Below are positions 48,066-59,947 of a stretch of 64,000 bases of DNA, in pieces. Below the pieces are notes generated by a model that saw nothing but the letters and a program-made list of their open reading frames with translations, had not been told where the DNA came from and did no database searches. Made by a program: the position numbers and the translations under genes. How positions within the stretch are numbered: position 1 is the stretch's first letter; every line of letters begins with the position of its first letter. Source of the stretch: Burkholderiales bacterium 8X (GTDB lineage: Bacteria; Pseudomonadota; Gammaproteobacteria; Burkholderiales; Burkholderiaceae_C); contig LR732703.1 in NCBI GenBank assembly GCA_902506565.1, positions 3,248,916 through 3,312,915 of the forward strand, in the 5' to 3' direction.

Positions 48066-50972
48066 ATGACAAGACACACGTTGCCATCGGCCTCACCCAT
48101 TCCACGAGCAAGCCAATCGCTTTCTCCATGGTTCGACCGGTCGCTCGTCGGGGTGGCAGTCGCTGGCGCCTTGAGCCTCCTGGGCGGCAACGCCAGCGCA
48201 CTTACATTGGGGCGGCTCAACATCCAGTCGGCTCTCGGCGAGCCCTTGCGAGCCGAAATCGAGGTGACCGAGGCCACCGCCGAAGAGATCTTCGGCCTCA
48301 AGGTCAACATCGCTTCCACCGATGCCTTCCGCGCTGCGGGTGTCCCGTTCAACCCCGTCCTATCGGACATGCGCGCCAATCTCCAGCGACGAGCCGACGG
48401 TCGCTATGTCGTCCGTTTGACCAGCAATCGCGCCCTCGGCGAGCCATTCGTCGACCTGCTGCTCGAGGCGAGCTGGAATTCGGGACGAATCGTGAGGGAT
48501 TACACGGTTTTGCTCGATCCGCCCGCGGCTCGCTCTTCGGCGGCAGCCGCCCCGATCGCGCCCACCGCACCGCAGACCTCGGCTCCCAGCCAGCGCCCGC
48601 CGATCCTTCTCGGCCAGGCCGCCCGGCCACGTGCAATTCCGCAACCGGCGCCCGACACCCCCGCTCCCGCCACCGCCAGTGCGCCCGCGCCAGCGGTTGC
48701 GGGCGGTGCGGCCCGTGGCAGCGGCGATCAGCAGGTCGCCGTTCGTCCGGGCGACACGGCCAGCAAGATCGCCGGCGCCTACAAACCGGCCGATGTCTCG
48801 CTCGAGCAAATGCTCGTTGCCATGCTTCGCGCCAATCCTTCCGCATTCGTGGGCGGTAACGTCAACCGCCTGAAGGCCGGTGCCGTGCTCGATCTTCCGG
48901 CGGCCGGGCAGGCCGCCAGTGTCCCACCCGCCGAAGCACGGCAAACGGTGACGGCTCAAAGCCGCGACTTCGGCGCGTATCGCCGCCGGCTTGCCGACAA
49001 TGCGCCGGTTTCACGGGTCGCCGAGGCAGATCGCCGAGCCTCCGGAAGGCTGCAAGCCAACGTCGAGGATCGCAATGCGGCAACCGCTTCGGCCGACAAG
49101 CTCAGGCTTTCGCAAAGCCTGGCGTCCGGCGCGCAAAGCGAAGAGCAGCTCGCGAAAGCCAGGGAAGCACGGGATGCCGGCACCCGGGTGGCCGAACTCT
49201 CCAAGAACATCAACGACCTGAATCGCCTGCAGGGAAACAGCGGCGCTGCGGCCACATCGCCCTCGACGCCGGCTCCAAGCTCCTCGCCTTCGATTCCTGC
49301 GGCTCCTGCGGCTCCTGCGAACACGCCGTCGAGCGCGACGCCTCCGGCAGTTCCCACAACCTCCGGCATGGCAAGCTCTGCTGCGCCTTCGCCCAGCGCG
49401 TCCACTTCGGCCGGCACCTCCACGCCCGCCGCGGTCCCGGGCTCGTCAACAGCGGGCGCACCGTCGTCGTCCGCAGGCACCGGTGCAACGGCTGCGCCGG
49501 CAGCTGCCGCTTCGCCGGCCGCCGCGCCGGCCACCGCGACTCCCGCCCTGCCCGGCTCGACCCCGGTGGCCACGGCTGCGGCAGCGCCCGAAAGTCGCGG
49601 CTTCTTGGCCGAGCTGATGGACAACCCGCTGATCCTCGCGGGCGCCGCCCTCATCGCGTTGCTCGTCGGCTTCCTGCTCTATCGCGTGCTGGGCAAGAAG
49701 AAAGTCGACGCCGGCGACAGCGTCTTCCTCGAAAGCCGGATGCCCAAGGATTCGTTCTTCGGCGCGACTGGCGGCGAGTCGGTCGACACCAAGGAGCGCG
49801 GCAACTCGGTCATGTCTTCGCTGTCGTACTCGCCGAGCCAACTGGATGCGGGCGACGTCGACCCGGTCGCCGAGGCAGACGTCTATCTCGCCTACGGTCG
49901 CGACCTGCAAGCCGAGGAGATCCTGCGCGAGGCGCTGCGAGTCAATCCGGACCGGACCGCCATCCACCTCAAGCTGCTCGAGATCCACGTCAAGCGACGC
50001 GACCTGCGCGCCTTCGAGGCCACGGCTTTGGAGGTCCAGAAACTATCTGGCGGAAGCGGCCCGGACTGGGAGCGTGCGGTCGAGCTCGGCAAGGAACTCG
50101 ATCCGGCCAATCCGCTTTACGACAAGGGAGCGACCACGGTTTCCCAAGCCGAGGCAGCCGCTTTTGCGGGCACCTTGGCAGCAGCGACCGCAGACCCTGC
50201 GCCGGTCACCGTTCCGGTTCCGCTGCCGAGCTTGCCCGAAGTCGACCGTCCGGCCTTCGTGCCGACCGTGGCACCGCTCGATTTCGATCTCGACTTGAGC
50301 GAACCCTCGAATCGCGCCCCCTTGCATGGCGAAGCGGCCAACGCTGCAACAGCGCCCTTCCCCGAATCCGCTTCGGCATTCCGCAGCCTGGACGAGTCGG
50401 ACTTCGATTCGCTGATCGCCTCCGAACCCCCCGTCTCGCCGCCGGTCATGCCGGCCGCCATGCCGGCGGCGACCACCCCGGCGACGACCAGCGAGCAGCC
50501 GCCTGCCCCCTTTGCCGACGAAGTGACGATTCCCTTCCTGCCCGCTGCCGATACCAAGCCTGCACCGTTGCCGTTCAGCCCCACCCTGGCGCTGGATCTC
50601 GACCAGGATTTCGATACCGCGCCCGGCGCGCTCGAAGAGCCCACCGCTCGCGCGCCGCTCATGGCCAATGACGACTTCACGCAGCCGGCGACGCTGCGTG
50701 CGGGCTTGCCGGGCGACTCCGGTTTCATCGAATTCGACATGAGTTCGCTCGGCGGCCTCGGCGACCGCGGCCAAGCCAACACCGAACCCGGGCGGCTCGA
50801 GAACCTTGGCGAGCCGGTCGACAGCCCGCATGCGATCAAGCTGTCGCTCGCCCGCGAGCTGAAGGAGCTGGGCGACATCGAAGGCGCCCGCTCGTTGGTC
50901 GAGGAAGTCGCCGCCGAGAGTTCGGGCGAGGTCAACGTCGAAGCCAAGCAGTTGCTCGGTCAACTTCGCTGA
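48066..50972 (+). CDS. fimV: FimV-like peptidoglycan-binding inner-membrane protein
   Basis: A 968-residue FimV family protein, which in Pseudomonas organises type IV pili and polar signalling. It has a signal-like N-terminus, with cleavage probably after GGNASA, then the FimV N-terminal domain LTLGRLNIQSALGEPLRAEIEVTEAT. A LysM-like motif (VRPGDTASKIAGAY) is at about residue 230, a coiled region at about 330-400, and a long Pro/Ser/Ala-rich linker at about 398-510. One membrane helix (NPLILAGAALIALLVGFLLYRVL) is near 520. A cytosolic acidic region follows, ending in the FimV C-terminal TPR-like motif (GDIEGARSLVEEV, QLLGQL). The start is the ATG at 48066; a TTG at 47967 is less likely. Confidence 0.9.
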   Translation: MTRHTLPSASPIPRASQSLSPWFDRSLVGVAVAGALSLLGGNASALTLGRLNIQSALGEPLRAEIEVTEATAEEIFGLKVNIASTDAFRAAGVPFNPVLSDMRANLQRRADGRYVVRLTSNRALGEPFVDLLLEASWNSGRIVRDYTVLLDPPAARSSAAAAPIAPTAPQTSAPSQRPPILLGQAARPRAIPQPAPDTPAPATASAPAPAVAGGAARGSGDQQVAVRPGDTASKIAGAYKPADVSLEQMLVAMLRANPSAFVGGNVNRLKAGAVLDLPAAGQAASVPPAEARQTVTAQSRDFGAYRRRLADNAPVSRVAEADRRASGRLQANVEDRNAATASADKLRLSQSLASGAQSEEQLAKAREARDAGTRVAELSKNINDLNRLQGNSGAAATSPSTPAPSSSPSIPAAPAAPANTPSSATPPAVPTTSGMASSAAPSPSASTSAGTSTPAAVPGSSTAGAPSSSAGTGATAAPAAAASPAAAPATATPALPGSTPVATAAAAPESRGFLAELMDNPLILAGAALIALLVGFLLYRVLGKKKVDAGDSVFLESRMPKDSFFGATGGESVDTKERGNSVMSSLSYSPSQLDAGDVDPVAEADVYLAYGRDLQAEEILREALRVNPDRTAIHLKLLEIHVKRRDLRAFEATALEVQKLSGGSGPDWERAVELGKELDPANPLYDKGATTVSQAEAAAFAGTLAAATADPAPVTVPVPLPSLPEVDRPAFVPTVAPLDFDLDLSEPSNRAPLHGEAANAATAPFPESASAFRSLDESDFDSLIASEPPVSPPVMPAAMPAATTPATTSEQPPAPFADEVTIPFLPAADTKPAPLPFSPTLALDLDQDFDTAPGALEEPTARAPLMANDDFTQPATLRAGLPGDSGFIEFDMSSLGGLGDRGQANTEPGRLENLGEPVDSPHAIKLSLARELKELGDIEGARSLVEEVAAESSGEVNVEAKQLLGQLR

Positions 50973-50994
50973 GGCCATGCCCGGCGACTGATCC

Positions 50995-51810
50995 ATGGTG
51001 AGGCTGGCCCTCGGCATCAGCTACAACGGCCAGGCCTACGAAGGTTGGCAAAGCCAGCGCTCCGGGCGCACCGTGCAGGACAAGCTCGAAGACGCCCTCT
51101 CGCGCTTCGCGGCACAGAAGGTATCGACCTTGTGCGCCGGCCGCACCGACACCGGTGTCCACGGCCTGATGCAGGTCGTCCATTTCGACACCGCCATCGA
51201 GCGCGCCGCGGTGTCATGGGTTCGGGGCACCAATCGCTACCTTCCGGACGACATTGCGGTGCAGTGGGCGGTGCCGGTGCCGGCGCAGTTCCACTGTCGA
51301 GCGAGCGCGGTGTCGCGGCGTTACCTTTATGTGCTGTCGCAGTCGCCGGTGCGCCCCAGCCTCGACGCCGGGCGAGTCGGCTGGTCGATGTACGAACTCG
51401 ATGGCGACGCGATGCGGCTGGCAGCCGCCCGCCTGATCGGGCGGCACGACTTCAGCTCCTTTCGAGCCTCGGCATGCCAGGCGCTTTCCCCGGTCAAGGA
51501 TCTGCGGCGGATCGAGATCACCCGCCACGGCGCCGGACCGCGATGCCGCTGGCATTTCGAGTTCGAAGCGGATTCGTTCCTGCACCACATGATCCGGAAC
51601 CTGATGGGCAGCTTGCTTCGGGTCGGCCGCGGTGACGCCGACCCGGCGTGGGTCACCGAATTGCTCGAGGCGCGGAACCGCGAACGCGCGGCGCCGACCT
51701 TCTCCGCCGCGGGTCTCTACTTTGTCGGGCCCCTCTATGACACGCAATGGGGTTTGCCAGCCGAGGCAACCGCGCCGGGCGGCCCGGCTGCGTATCATGG
51801 CTTGCCATGA
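50995..51810 (+). CDS. truA: tRNA pseudouridine(38-40) synthase
   Basis: TruA makes pseudouridine at positions 38, 39 and 40 of the anticodon arm. The 271-residue protein begins RLALGISYNGQAYEGWQSQ. The catalytic aspartate is Asp52 in CAGRTDTGVHGLMQVVHFDT. RRYLYVLSQS and FEADSFLHHMIRNLMGSLLRVGRG are also typical. It lies 22 bases after fimV and overlaps trpF by ATGA, the usual fimV-truA-trpF order. Confidence 0.97.
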   Translation: MVRLALGISYNGQAYEGWQSQRSGRTVQDKLEDALSRFAAQKVSTLCAGRTDTGVHGLMQVVHFDTAIERAAVSWVRGTNRYLPDDIAVQWAVPVPAQFHCRASAVSRRYLYVLSQSPVRPSLDAGRVGWSMYELDGDAMRLAAARLIGRHDFSSFRASACQALSPVKDLRRIEITRHGAGPRCRWHFEFEADSFLHHMIRNLMGSLLRVGRGDADPAWVTELLEARNRERAAPTFSAAGLYFVGPLYDTQWGLPAEATAPGGPAAYHGLP

Positions 51811-52502
51811 CCGACGGCAACCCACGCCCGCAGCGCACCCGGATCAAGATCTGCGGCCTGACGCGCGAGCAAGACGTCGATGCGGCCGTGGCAGCCGGGG
51901 CCGACGCAGTGGGCTTCGTGCTCTATCCGGCAAGTCCGCGCCATGTTTCGGCCGAACGCGCGGCCGAGCTGGCGAGGCGGCTGCCGTCCTTCGTGCGGCC
52001 GGTGTTGCTGTTCGTCAACGAGCCGGATCCCGCGCCGCTCCTTGCCAGGGTGCCAGGCGCCATGGCGCAATTCCATGGCGACGAATCGCCTGAAGCGTGC
52101 TGGAAGTTGAGCGGCCAGGGAACCTATACCTACATGCGCGCGGCCCGAATTCCGCTCGGGGACGCCGGCGCGGGCTTCGACCTCCTAAAATACGCAGCCG
52201 ATTACTCTCGCGCCCAAGCCATCCTGCTCGACGCCCTCGTCGAAGGATTCGGTGGTGGCGGCAAGGCTTTCGATTGGTCACTTCTTCCAACCGCCGTCGA
52301 CGCTCACCTCGTCTTGAGTGGTGGACTCACACCTGCAAACGTGGGCGACGGAATTCGCCAGCTGCGAAAGCGCTGCAAGACGCTTTCCGTTGACGTGAGT
52401 TCCGGCGTCGAGTCCGCCAAGGGCATCAAGGACGCCGGCAAGATCGAAGAGTTCGTCTCTGCCGTGCGCGCGGCCGATGCCGCCGTCGACCGGCTCGGCT
52501 AG
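51807..52502 (+). CDS. trpF: Phosphoribosylanthranilate isomerase
   Basis: Isomerises N-(5-phosphoribosyl)anthranilate to CdRP in tryptophan synthesis. The 231-residue TIM-barrel protein starts with [34 protein letters not shown], which contains the catalytic cysteine (KICGLT). QFHGDES, LLDALVEGFGGGGKAFDW, with the catalytic aspartate region, and LVLSGGLTPANV complete the pattern. The ATG at 51807 overlaps the truA stop. It begins the trpFBA group, with 63 bases to the chosen trpB start. Confidence 0.96.
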   Translation: MTDGNPRPQRTRIKICGLTREQDVDAAVAAGADAVGFVLYPASPRHVSAERAAELARRLPSFVRPVLLFVNEPDPAPLLARVPGAMAQFHGDESPEACWKLSGQGTYTYMRAARIPLGDAGAGFDLLKYAADYSRAQAILLDALVEGFGGGGKAFDWSLLPTAVDAHLVLSGGLTPANVGDGIRQLRKRCKTLSVDVSSGVESAKGIKDAGKIEEFVSAVRAADAAVDRLG

Positions 52503-52565
52503 TCGAGCGCTCCCACCATTCCGCCAGCGGTGCAACCACGCCCGTTGGCACAGCCCATCGAGACC

Positions 52566-53839
<1,274 letters not shown>

Positions 53840-53843
<4 letters not shown>

Positions 53844-54751
53844 CCGGCATCGCCGCGGCCCCCGCCCGCATGCCCGACGATGCAGCCATGGCACCATCGA
53901 AGCGCTCCGGACGAATTTCCGCCACCTTTGCCCGGCTGCGCGAACAGGGCAGGCGCGCGCTGATCCCGTACGTGACGGCGGGCTTCCCGTTTGCCGACAT
54001 CACGCCCGAGCTGATGCACGGCATGGTGGCAGCCGGCGCCGACGTCATCGAGCTCGGCGTGCCTTTCTCGGACCCGATGGCGGACGGCCCGGTCATCCAG
54101 CAAGCCGGCGAAGCGGCGCTGGCCCTCGGCATCGGCCTGAAGCAGGTGCTGGCGATGGTGGCCCGATTCCGCGAAAACGACGCGTCGACGCCGGTGGTCC
54201 TGATGGGATACGCCAACCCCATCGAGCGCTTCGACCATGTGCATGGTCCGGGCAGCTTCATCCAAAGCGCCGCCGCCGCGGGCGTCGACGGCATCCTGGT
54301 GGTCGACTATCCGCCGGAAGAATGCGAGCAGTTCGCCGCCGACCTTCGCGCTGCAGGCATCGACCTCATCTTCCTGCTCGCCCCGACCAGTTCCGAGGAA
54401 CGGATGGCGCAAGTCGGGCGAATTGCCAGTGGCTACGTGTACTACGTGTCGTTGAAGGGCGTGACCGGCGCCGGGCATCTCGACACCGAGGCGGTGGGGC
54501 GGATGGTTCCTCGCATCCGCCAGCATGTCGATCTGCCGGTCGGCGTCGGCTTCGGCATCCGCAATGCGCAGACTGCGCAGGCGGTCGGTTCGGCCGCGGA
54601 TGCGGTGGTGATCGGTACCCGCCTCATCCAGCTGATCGAGCAGCAGCCGCGCGACAAGGTCGTCGGCGCCGCGAGCGGCTTCCTGGCGGAAATCCGGCTG
54701 GCGCTCGACGCGCTCCCCGCCGCCACCGCCAAGAACGCGGCTGGCCGATAA
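53840..54751 (+). CDS. trpA: Tryptophan synthase alpha subunit
   Basis: Cleaves indole-3-glycerol phosphate to indole and glyceraldehyde phosphate. The 303-residue TIM-barrel protein has the catalytic [18 protein letters not shown] with the active-site glutamate, and [11 protein letters not shown] with the catalytic aspartate. [11 protein letters not shown] and [26 protein letters not shown] follow. About 25 residues precede the [26 protein letters not shown] start of the conserved domain, so an internal ATG at 53888 is possible. The ATGA overlap with trpB supports the longer form. It lies 25 bases before accD. Confidence 0.96.
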
Positions 54752-54776
54752 TCGCCCGACCCTGGATGGAGACCCC

Positions 54777-55649
54777 ATGAGCTGGCTAGAAAAACTGCTT
54801 CCTCCCAAGATCGCGCCGATCAACCCCAGCGAGCGCCGCCAGATGCCGGAAGGCCTCTGGATCAAGTGCCCGAGCTGCGAGACGGTGCTCTACAAGACCG
54901 ACCTCGAGCACAACCAGAACGTCTGCCCGACCTGCAGCCACCACCACCGCATCGGCGCGCGTGCGCGTCTCGATGCGTTCCTCGATGCCGAGGGCCGCTA
55001 CGAACTGGGGCAGGAGGTCCTGCCGGTCGATGCCCTCAAGTTCAAGGACAGCCGCAAGTATCCGGAGCGGCTCAAGGAAGCGCTCGAGAACACCGGCGAA
55101 ACCGATGCCCTGGTCGTGATGGGCGGCTCGGTCCACAGCATCAACCTGGTGGTCGCCTGTTTCGAGTTCGACTTCATGGGCGGCAGCATGGGAAGCGTGG
55201 TGGGCGAACGCTTCGTCCGCGGCGTCGAGACCGCCATCGAGCAGAAGGTACCGTTCGTCTGCTTCACCGCCACCGGCGGCGCGCGCATGCAGGAGGGCCT
55301 CTTGTCGCTGATGCAGATGGCCAAGACCAACGCCTCGCTCACCCGGCTCGCCAAGAAGGGGCTGCCCTACATCAGTGTCCTGACCGATCCGACCATGGGC
55401 GGCGTGAGCGCCGGTTTCGCCTTCGTCGGGGACGTCGTGATCGCCGAGCCGAAGGCGCTGATCGGCTTTGCCGGGCCGCGCGTGATCGAGTCGACCGTGC
55501 GGGTCACCCTGCCCGAGGGCTTTCAGCGTGCCGAGTTCCTGCAGACCAAGGGCGCGATCGATTTCATCTGCGATCGGCGCGAGCTTCGCAAGACGGTCGC
55601 CAACACGCTGGCGATGATGCTGAGGCTGCCGGCGGACGCGGTGGTCTGA
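54777..55649 (+). CDS. accD: Acetyl-CoA carboxylase carboxyltransferase subunit beta
   Basis: The zinc-containing beta half of the carboxyltransferase that makes malonyl-CoA. The 290-residue protein starts [11 protein letters not shown] and has a zinc ribbon [23 protein letters not shown]. The CoA-binding crotonase-like core follows ([57 protein letters not shown]). Normal length. The usual next genes of the Burkholderiales order (folC, a SPOR protein, cvpA, purF) are absent: a convergent YggT gene comes next. Confidence 0.98.
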   Translation: MSWLEKLLPPKIAPINPSERRQMPEGLWIKCPSCETVLYKTDLEHNQNVCPTCSHHHRIGARARLDAFLDAEGRYELGQEVLPVDALKFKDSRKYPERLKEALENTGETDALVVMGGSVHSINLVVACFEFDFMGGSMGSVVGERFVRGVETAIEQKVPFVCFTATGGARMQEGLLSLMQMAKTNASLTRLAKKGLPYISVLTDPTMGGVSAGFAFVGDVVIAEPKALIGFAGPRVIESTVRVTLPEGFQRAEFLQTKGAIDFICDRRELRKTVANTLAMMLRLPADAVV

Positions 55650-55714
55650 GCGAGCGGCGATCGGCGGAGGCCGGTCGCTGAGCCAGCACGGCTGCGGCCG
55701 GTGCCGCCCGAGGT

Positions 55715-56275
55715 CTAGCGTCCGACCAGCATGGCTTGCGCCATCAGATTGCCGAGGACGATCGCCAGCACCTGCAGCAGGACGATGGCTGCCAACGGCG
55801 ACAGATCCACCCCGCCGATCAGCGGAATGAATCGCCGCAACGGCCGCACCAGCGGCTCGGCCAGGCGGGCGATCAAATCCTGCAGCATCGAGGACGCCGA
55901 CGGCACCCAAGACAAAATGGCATAGACGATCAGGAGCGCCGTCAGCCCCGATACCGCAAGCTGCAACAGCCCGACGAGCGACACCAACGGCAGCGCGATC
56001 CACCGGTGCAAGGCGCCGGCCAGCGCGAAGATCAGCACGAACTTGACCAGCACCAGCAGCCAGGCGGCCACCAGGCTCGCCAGGTCCCAGCGCCTGATGG
56101 ATGGAAGCACCCGCCGGAGCGGCAGCACGATCCAGTCGGTGATCGCAAAGACGAAGCGGCCGAGCGGATTGCCGAACGGAACCCGGTGGTACTGCATATA
56201 GAGACGCAGCAGGCAGGCCCCGCCCAGGAGGCCGACGAGCACGTCGAGCAAGAACGATGGAATCTGATAAAGCAT
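55715..56275 (-). CDS. YggT family membrane protein
   Basis: A 186-residue protein with four hydrophobic segments and two YggT repeats: the first around GRFVFAITDWIVLPLRRVLPSIRRWDLASLV, the second around LIARLAEPLVRPLRRFIPLIGGVDLSPLAAIVLLQVL. The repeat pattern P-L-R-R-x-I/L-P is diagnostic. YggT proteins have been linked to osmotic or cell-division functions in different bacteria, but no activity is settled. The ATG at 56275 gives a proper membrane N-terminus; an upstream in-frame ATG at 56311 would enter the 50-base gap to the divergent LON-domain gene. Confidence 0.88.
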   Translation of the reverse strand: MLYQIPSFLLDVLVGLLGGACLLRLYMQYHRVPFGNPLGRFVFAITDWIVLPLRRVLPSIRRWDLASLVAAWLLVLVKFVLIFALAGALHRWIALPLVSLVGLLQLAVSGLTALLIVYAILSWVPSASSMLQDLIARLAEPLVRPLRRFIPLIGGVDLSPLAAIVLLQVLAIVLGNLMAQAMLVGR

Positions 56276-56325
56276 GGCGCGCTGTCGTGGTCGGAATGCG
56301 ATGATAGCCACGCACGACCGCCACG

Positions 56326-56970
56326 ATGACGAATCCTCCCCTGCTCCATTCGCTGCCCTTGTTCCCGCTCACGGCGGTGCTGTTCCCGGGCGGCTTCCTG
56401 CCGCTTCGGATCTTCGAGGTTCGTTATCTCGACATGATCGGCAAGTGCCACAAGGCTTCGGCGCCCTTCGGCGTGGTGAGCCTCGTGCAGGGCAGCGAAG
56501 TCCGCAAGCCCGGCCTCGCGGATGAGCGTTTCGCGGCGATCGGCACGCTGGCCCTGATCCACGACTTCGACGCCTCGCAACCCGGGTTGATGCAGATCGA
56601 ATGCGTCGGGACGCAGCGATTTCGCATCCGCGCGAGCGAGTTGCAGAAGTACGGCCTCTGGACCGCGGAAGTCGAGGCCATCGCGGACGATGTTTCGCTC
56701 GCCATACCCGAGGACCTCGCACACACGGCAGACGCACTGCGAAGGCTGGTCGAGACGCTCGAAGAGCGCCGGCAGGCGGAAGGCGACGGTGTTCGTCTGC
56801 CGCTCCTGCCGCCGTACAGGTTCGACGACTGCGGCTGGGTGGCCAACCGCTGGTGCGAGCTGTTGCCGGCTGCGCCGGAGCTGAAGCAGCGGCTGATGGA
56901 GCTGGACAGCCCGCTGATGCGGCTGGAGCTGGTGAGCGACATCCTGGGCCGCAACGGCATCACCAGCTAG
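56326..56970 (+). CDS. LON peptidase substrate-binding domain protein
   Basis: A 214-residue soluble protein consisting only of the N-terminal (substrate-recognition) domain of Lon. It begins [30 protein letters not shown], the diagnostic stretch. [29 protein letters not shown] and a C-terminal helical part follow. No AAA+ or protease domain is present. It probably binds proteins or peptides, but its partner is unknown. It is divergent from the YggT gene and 89 bases before lysS. Confidence 0.88.
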   Translation: MTNPPLLHSLPLFPLTAVLFPGGFLPLRIFEVRYLDMIGKCHKASAPFGVVSLVQGSEVRKPGLADERFAAIGTLALIHDFDASQPGLMQIECVGTQRFRIRASELQKYGLWTAEVEAIADDVSLAIPEDLAHTADALRRLVETLEERRQAEGDGVRLPLLPPYRFDDCGWVANRWCELLPAAPELKQRLMELDSPLMRLELVSDILGRNGITS

Positions 56971-57059
56971 CGCCGTCCCGGTGCGGCGACGGTCGAGAGA
57001 GACCATCGCTGGCTAAAATTGCCGGTTGCGCGCGACCGCACGCCCCCACCTTGTGCTCC

Positions 57060-58643
57060 ATGGCCGACTCCTCTTCCCTCGCCTCTTCCTCCGCTTCTTC
57101 CGCTTCGTCCGCTTCGTCCGCTCCATCGGCAGCCCCCGCCGCGGCAGACGACAACCAGCTGATCGCCGAGCGGCGCGAAAAATTGAAGGCGCTTCGCAGC
57201 GCCCAGGCGGAAGGCAAGGGTGTCGCCTTCCCGAACGACTTCAAGCCGGCCGATCGTGCATCGGCCCTGCTTGCAGCGCATGCCGAAGCCACAGCCGAAG
57301 CGCTGGAGGCAGAGCCGATCGCCGTGAGCGTCGCCGGCCGCATGATGCTCAAGCGGGTGATGGGCAAGGCCAGCTTCGCCACGATCCAGGACGCCACCGG
57401 TCGCATTCAGCTCTACATCACCCGCGACTCGCTCGGCGATGACGCCTACGCCGAGTTCAAGCATTGGGACCTGGGCGACATCGTCGGCGCCGAGGGCGTC
57501 GCCTTCAAGACCCGGACCGGCGAGCTGTCGGTCAAGGTTGCCCGGCTCCGGTTGCTCACCAAGAGCCTTCGGCCGCTTCCGGACAAGTTCCACGGCATGG
57601 CCGACCAAGAGCAGAAGTACCGGCAGCGCTACGTCGACCTCATCACCGACGAAAGCGCGCGCGACCGCTTCACCAAGCGCAGCCGCGCCGTGAGCGCTTT
57701 GCGCGAATTCATGGTGTCGCACGACTTCCTCGAGGTCGAGACGCCGATGCTCCACCCGATTCCGGGCGGCGCCAATGCCAAGCCGTTCAAGACCCACCAC
57801 AACGCGCTCGACCAGGAGATGTTCCTGCGGATCGCGCCCGAGCTGTACCTGAAGCGGCTGATCGTGGGCGGCTTCGAGCGGGTGTTCGAGATCAATCGCA
57901 GCTACCGCAACGAAGGCATCTCGGTTCGGCACAACCCCGAATTCACGATGATGGAGTTTTATGCGGCCTACTGGAACTACCTCGACCTGATGGATTTCAC
58001 CGAGGCGCTGATTCGCGACATCGCGGCGAAGACGGTCGGCTCGCAGCAACTGAGCTACCAGGGCAAGGCGGTCGACCTCGGCCAACCTTTCCAGCGGCTC
58101 ACCATTCGCGAAGCGATCCTCGCGCACACCGATGCCGGCGACCGGGTCGACGATGCCGCCTGGCTGATCGACGCACTTCGCAAGCTCGGGCTCGGCGAAG
58201 AGAAGGAGCGCCTGTCGCAGCGCTCGCTCGCGAGCCTGCAGGTGATGTACTTCGAGGAAACGGTCGAGGAAAAGCTCTGGCAGCCGACCTTCATCATGGA
58301 GCATCCGACCGAGATTTCGCCGCTCGCCCGCGCCAACGACGACCGGCCCGAGGTCACCGAGCGCTTCGAGCTCTACATCACCGGCCGCGAATTCGGCAAC
58401 GGCTTCAGCGAGCTCAACGATGCCGAAGACCAGGCCGCCCGCTTCAACGCGCAGGTTTCGGCCAAGGAGAGCGGCGATGACGAGGCCATGTTCTTCGACC
58501 ATGATTTCGTTCGCGCCCTGGAGTACGGCATGCCACCCACCGGCGGCTGCGGCATCGGCATCGACCGGCTGATGATGCTGCTTACCGATTCGCCCAGCAT
58601 CCGGGACGTGATCCTGTTTCCGGCGCTGCGACGCGAATCTTGA
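57060..58643 (+). CDS. lysS: Lysine--tRNA ligase, class II
   Basis: Charges tRNA-Lys. The 527-residue class II synthetase has an OB-fold anticodon-binding domain (about 85-190, [29 protein letters not shown]). Its catalytic core includes motif 1 ([21 protein letters not shown]), motif 2 ([26 protein letters not shown]), and motif 3 ([22 protein letters not shown]). The N-terminus carries an unusual Ser/Ala-rich stretch (about residues 3-25) encoded by 9-base tandem repeats, followed by [18 protein letters not shown], where family similarity begins. A CTAAAAT -10-like site lies upstream. The stop codon overlaps the next gene's TTG start. Confidence 0.97.
   Translation: MADSSSLASSSASSASSASSAPSAAPAAADDNQLIAERREKLKALRSAQAEGKGVAFPNDFKPADRASALLAAHAEATAEALEAEPIAVSVAGRMMLKRVMGKASFATIQDATGRIQLYITRDSLGDDAYAEFKHWDLGDIVGAEGVAFKTRTGELSVKVARLRLLTKSLRPLPDKFHGMADQEQKYRQRYVDLITDESARDRFTKRSRAVSALREFMVSHDFLEVETPMLHPIPGGANAKPFKTHHNALDQEMFLRIAPELYLKRLIVGGFERVFEINRSYRNEGISVRHNPEFTMMEFYAAYWNYLDLMDFTEALIRDIAAKTVGSQQLSYQGKAVDLGQPFQRLTIREAILAHTDAGDRVDDAAWLIDALRKLGLGEEKERLSQRSLASLQVMYFEETVEEKLWQPTFIMEHPTEISPLARANDDRPEVTERFELYITGREFGNGFSELNDAEDQAARFNAQVSAKESGDDEAMFFDHDFVRALEYGMPPTGGCGIGIDRLMMLLTDSPSIRDVILFPALRRES
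57090..57125 (+). repeat. Four 9-base tandem repeats in the lysS 5' end
   Basis: TCCGCTTCT, TCCGCTTCG, TCCGCTTCG and TCCGCTCCA follow one another in frame and encode Ser-Ala-Ser units. The unit length is a multiple of three, so gain or loss of copies changes only the length of the Ser/Ala stretch. Confidence 0.9.
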
Positions 58644-59947
58644 GCAACTCGCGCCCTGCGATCGGCATCGACTTCGGCACCTCGAATTCGGCCATCGCGT
58701 GCGTGGGCCCGCAAGGCGGCGCTCGCCTGCTGCCGCTGGAGGCCGACGCCACCAACATTCCCACCGCGCTCTTCTTCGATGCCGAAAGCGGCAGCACGCA
58801 CTACGGTCGCGATGCCGTTTCGCTGTACCTGGCGGGGCACGAAGGCCGGCTGATGCGCTCGCTCAAGAGCCTTCTGGGCAGCAGCCTGATGCAGGAGCAG
58901 ACCGAGATCAACCATCGACGGGTGAGCTTCGAGCAGGTGGTGTCGATGTTCCTTGCCGAATTGGGCAGTCGCGCTCGCCAGGCATTCGGCACCGGCGGCG
59001 ACCGAGCCGGCGACGCCTTCGGCTCGGTGGTCATGGGGCGACCGGTGCATTTCGTGGATGACGACATCGAACGCGACCGGCACGCCGAGGACACGCTGCG
59101 CCGTGCCGCCCGGGCCGCCGGCTGGGGAGAAGTCGAGTTCCAGTTCGAACCGATTGCGGCGGCCTTCGATTTCGAGCAGCGCATCGATCGGGAAACCACG
59201 GCGCTGGTGGTCGATATCGGCGGCGGCACCTCCGATTTCACGGTCGTTCGCCTGGGCCCCGGCCGGTCGCAGGCCGACGATCGGTCTTCGGATGTGCTTG
59301 CCACCGCCGGCATCCATATCGCCGGCACCGACTTCGACCAGCGGCTCAGCCTCGATTGCGTGATGCCGCTGCTGGGGCTCGGGCATGTCGGGCCGAGCGG
59401 CCGGGAAGTGCCGAGCCGCACCTTCTTCGACCTCTCGACCTGGCACCTGATCAACTGGCTCTATGCGCCGCGCGCGATCCGCCAGGCCCAGGACCTCCGG
59501 AAGGACTACACCGAGACCCGCTTGCACGATCGCTTGATGCGGGTGCTCGCAGGTCGGCACGGTCACCGCGTGGCCAACGAGGTCGAGCAAGCGAAGATTG
59601 GCAGTTCGTCGTCCGGCGGCGAGGCCGTTCGGCTCGACATCGAATTCGCCGAAGCCGGCTTGAGCGCCCTCCTGGAAGGCCCCGGGCTGCAGCACTACCT
59701 CGCCCCGCTCTTGAACAAGGTCGTCGGCTGCGCCACCGAATGCGTGCGCCGCGCAAATCTGTCGGCCGGCTCGCTCGGCGCCGTCTATCTGACGGGTGGG
59801 TCCTCCGCCTTGCGACCCTTCCAGGAGGCGTTGCGGGCGGCGTTTCCGAATGTCGAGTTGGTCGAAGGCGACCTCTTCGGCGGTGTCGCGGCAGGCCTCG
59901 CCTACACCGCGGCCGCGCGCAGCCAGACGCAAGCGGGCCGGCGGTGA
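58640..59947 (+). CDS. Hsp70 family (YegD-like) ATPase
   Basis: A 435-residue protein with the actin/Hsp70 ATPase fold. Phosphate 1 is [12 protein letters not shown] near residue 8, phosphate 2 is [19 protein letters not shown], and the adenosine motif is [17 protein letters not shown]. There is no separate C-terminal substrate domain of DnaK type; the size fits YegD-like Hsp70s. Translation likely starts at the TTG that overlaps the lysS stop (TTGA). It is followed, with a 4-base overlap, by the YgjP-like gene. The client proteins are unknown. Confidence 0.85.
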   Translation: MSNSRPAIGIDFGTSNSAIACVGPQGGARLLPLEADATNIPTALFFDAESGSTHYGRDAVSLYLAGHEGRLMRSLKSLLGSSLMQEQTEINHRRVSFEQVVSMFLAELGSRARQAFGTGGDRAGDAFGSVVMGRPVHFVDDDIERDRHAEDTLRRAARAAGWGEVEFQFEPIAAAFDFEQRIDRETTALVVDIGGGTSDFTVVRLGPGRSQADDRSSDVLATAGIHIAGTDFDQRLSLDCVMPLLGLGHVGPSGREVPSRTFFDLSTWHLINWLYAPRAIRQAQDLRKDYTETRLHDRLMRVLAGRHGHRVANEVEQAKIGSSSSGGEAVRLDIEFAEAGLSALLEGPGLQHYLAPLLNKVVGCATECVRRANLSAGSLGAVYLTGGSSALRPFQEALRAAFPNVELVEGDLFGGVAAGLAYTAAARSQTQAGRR

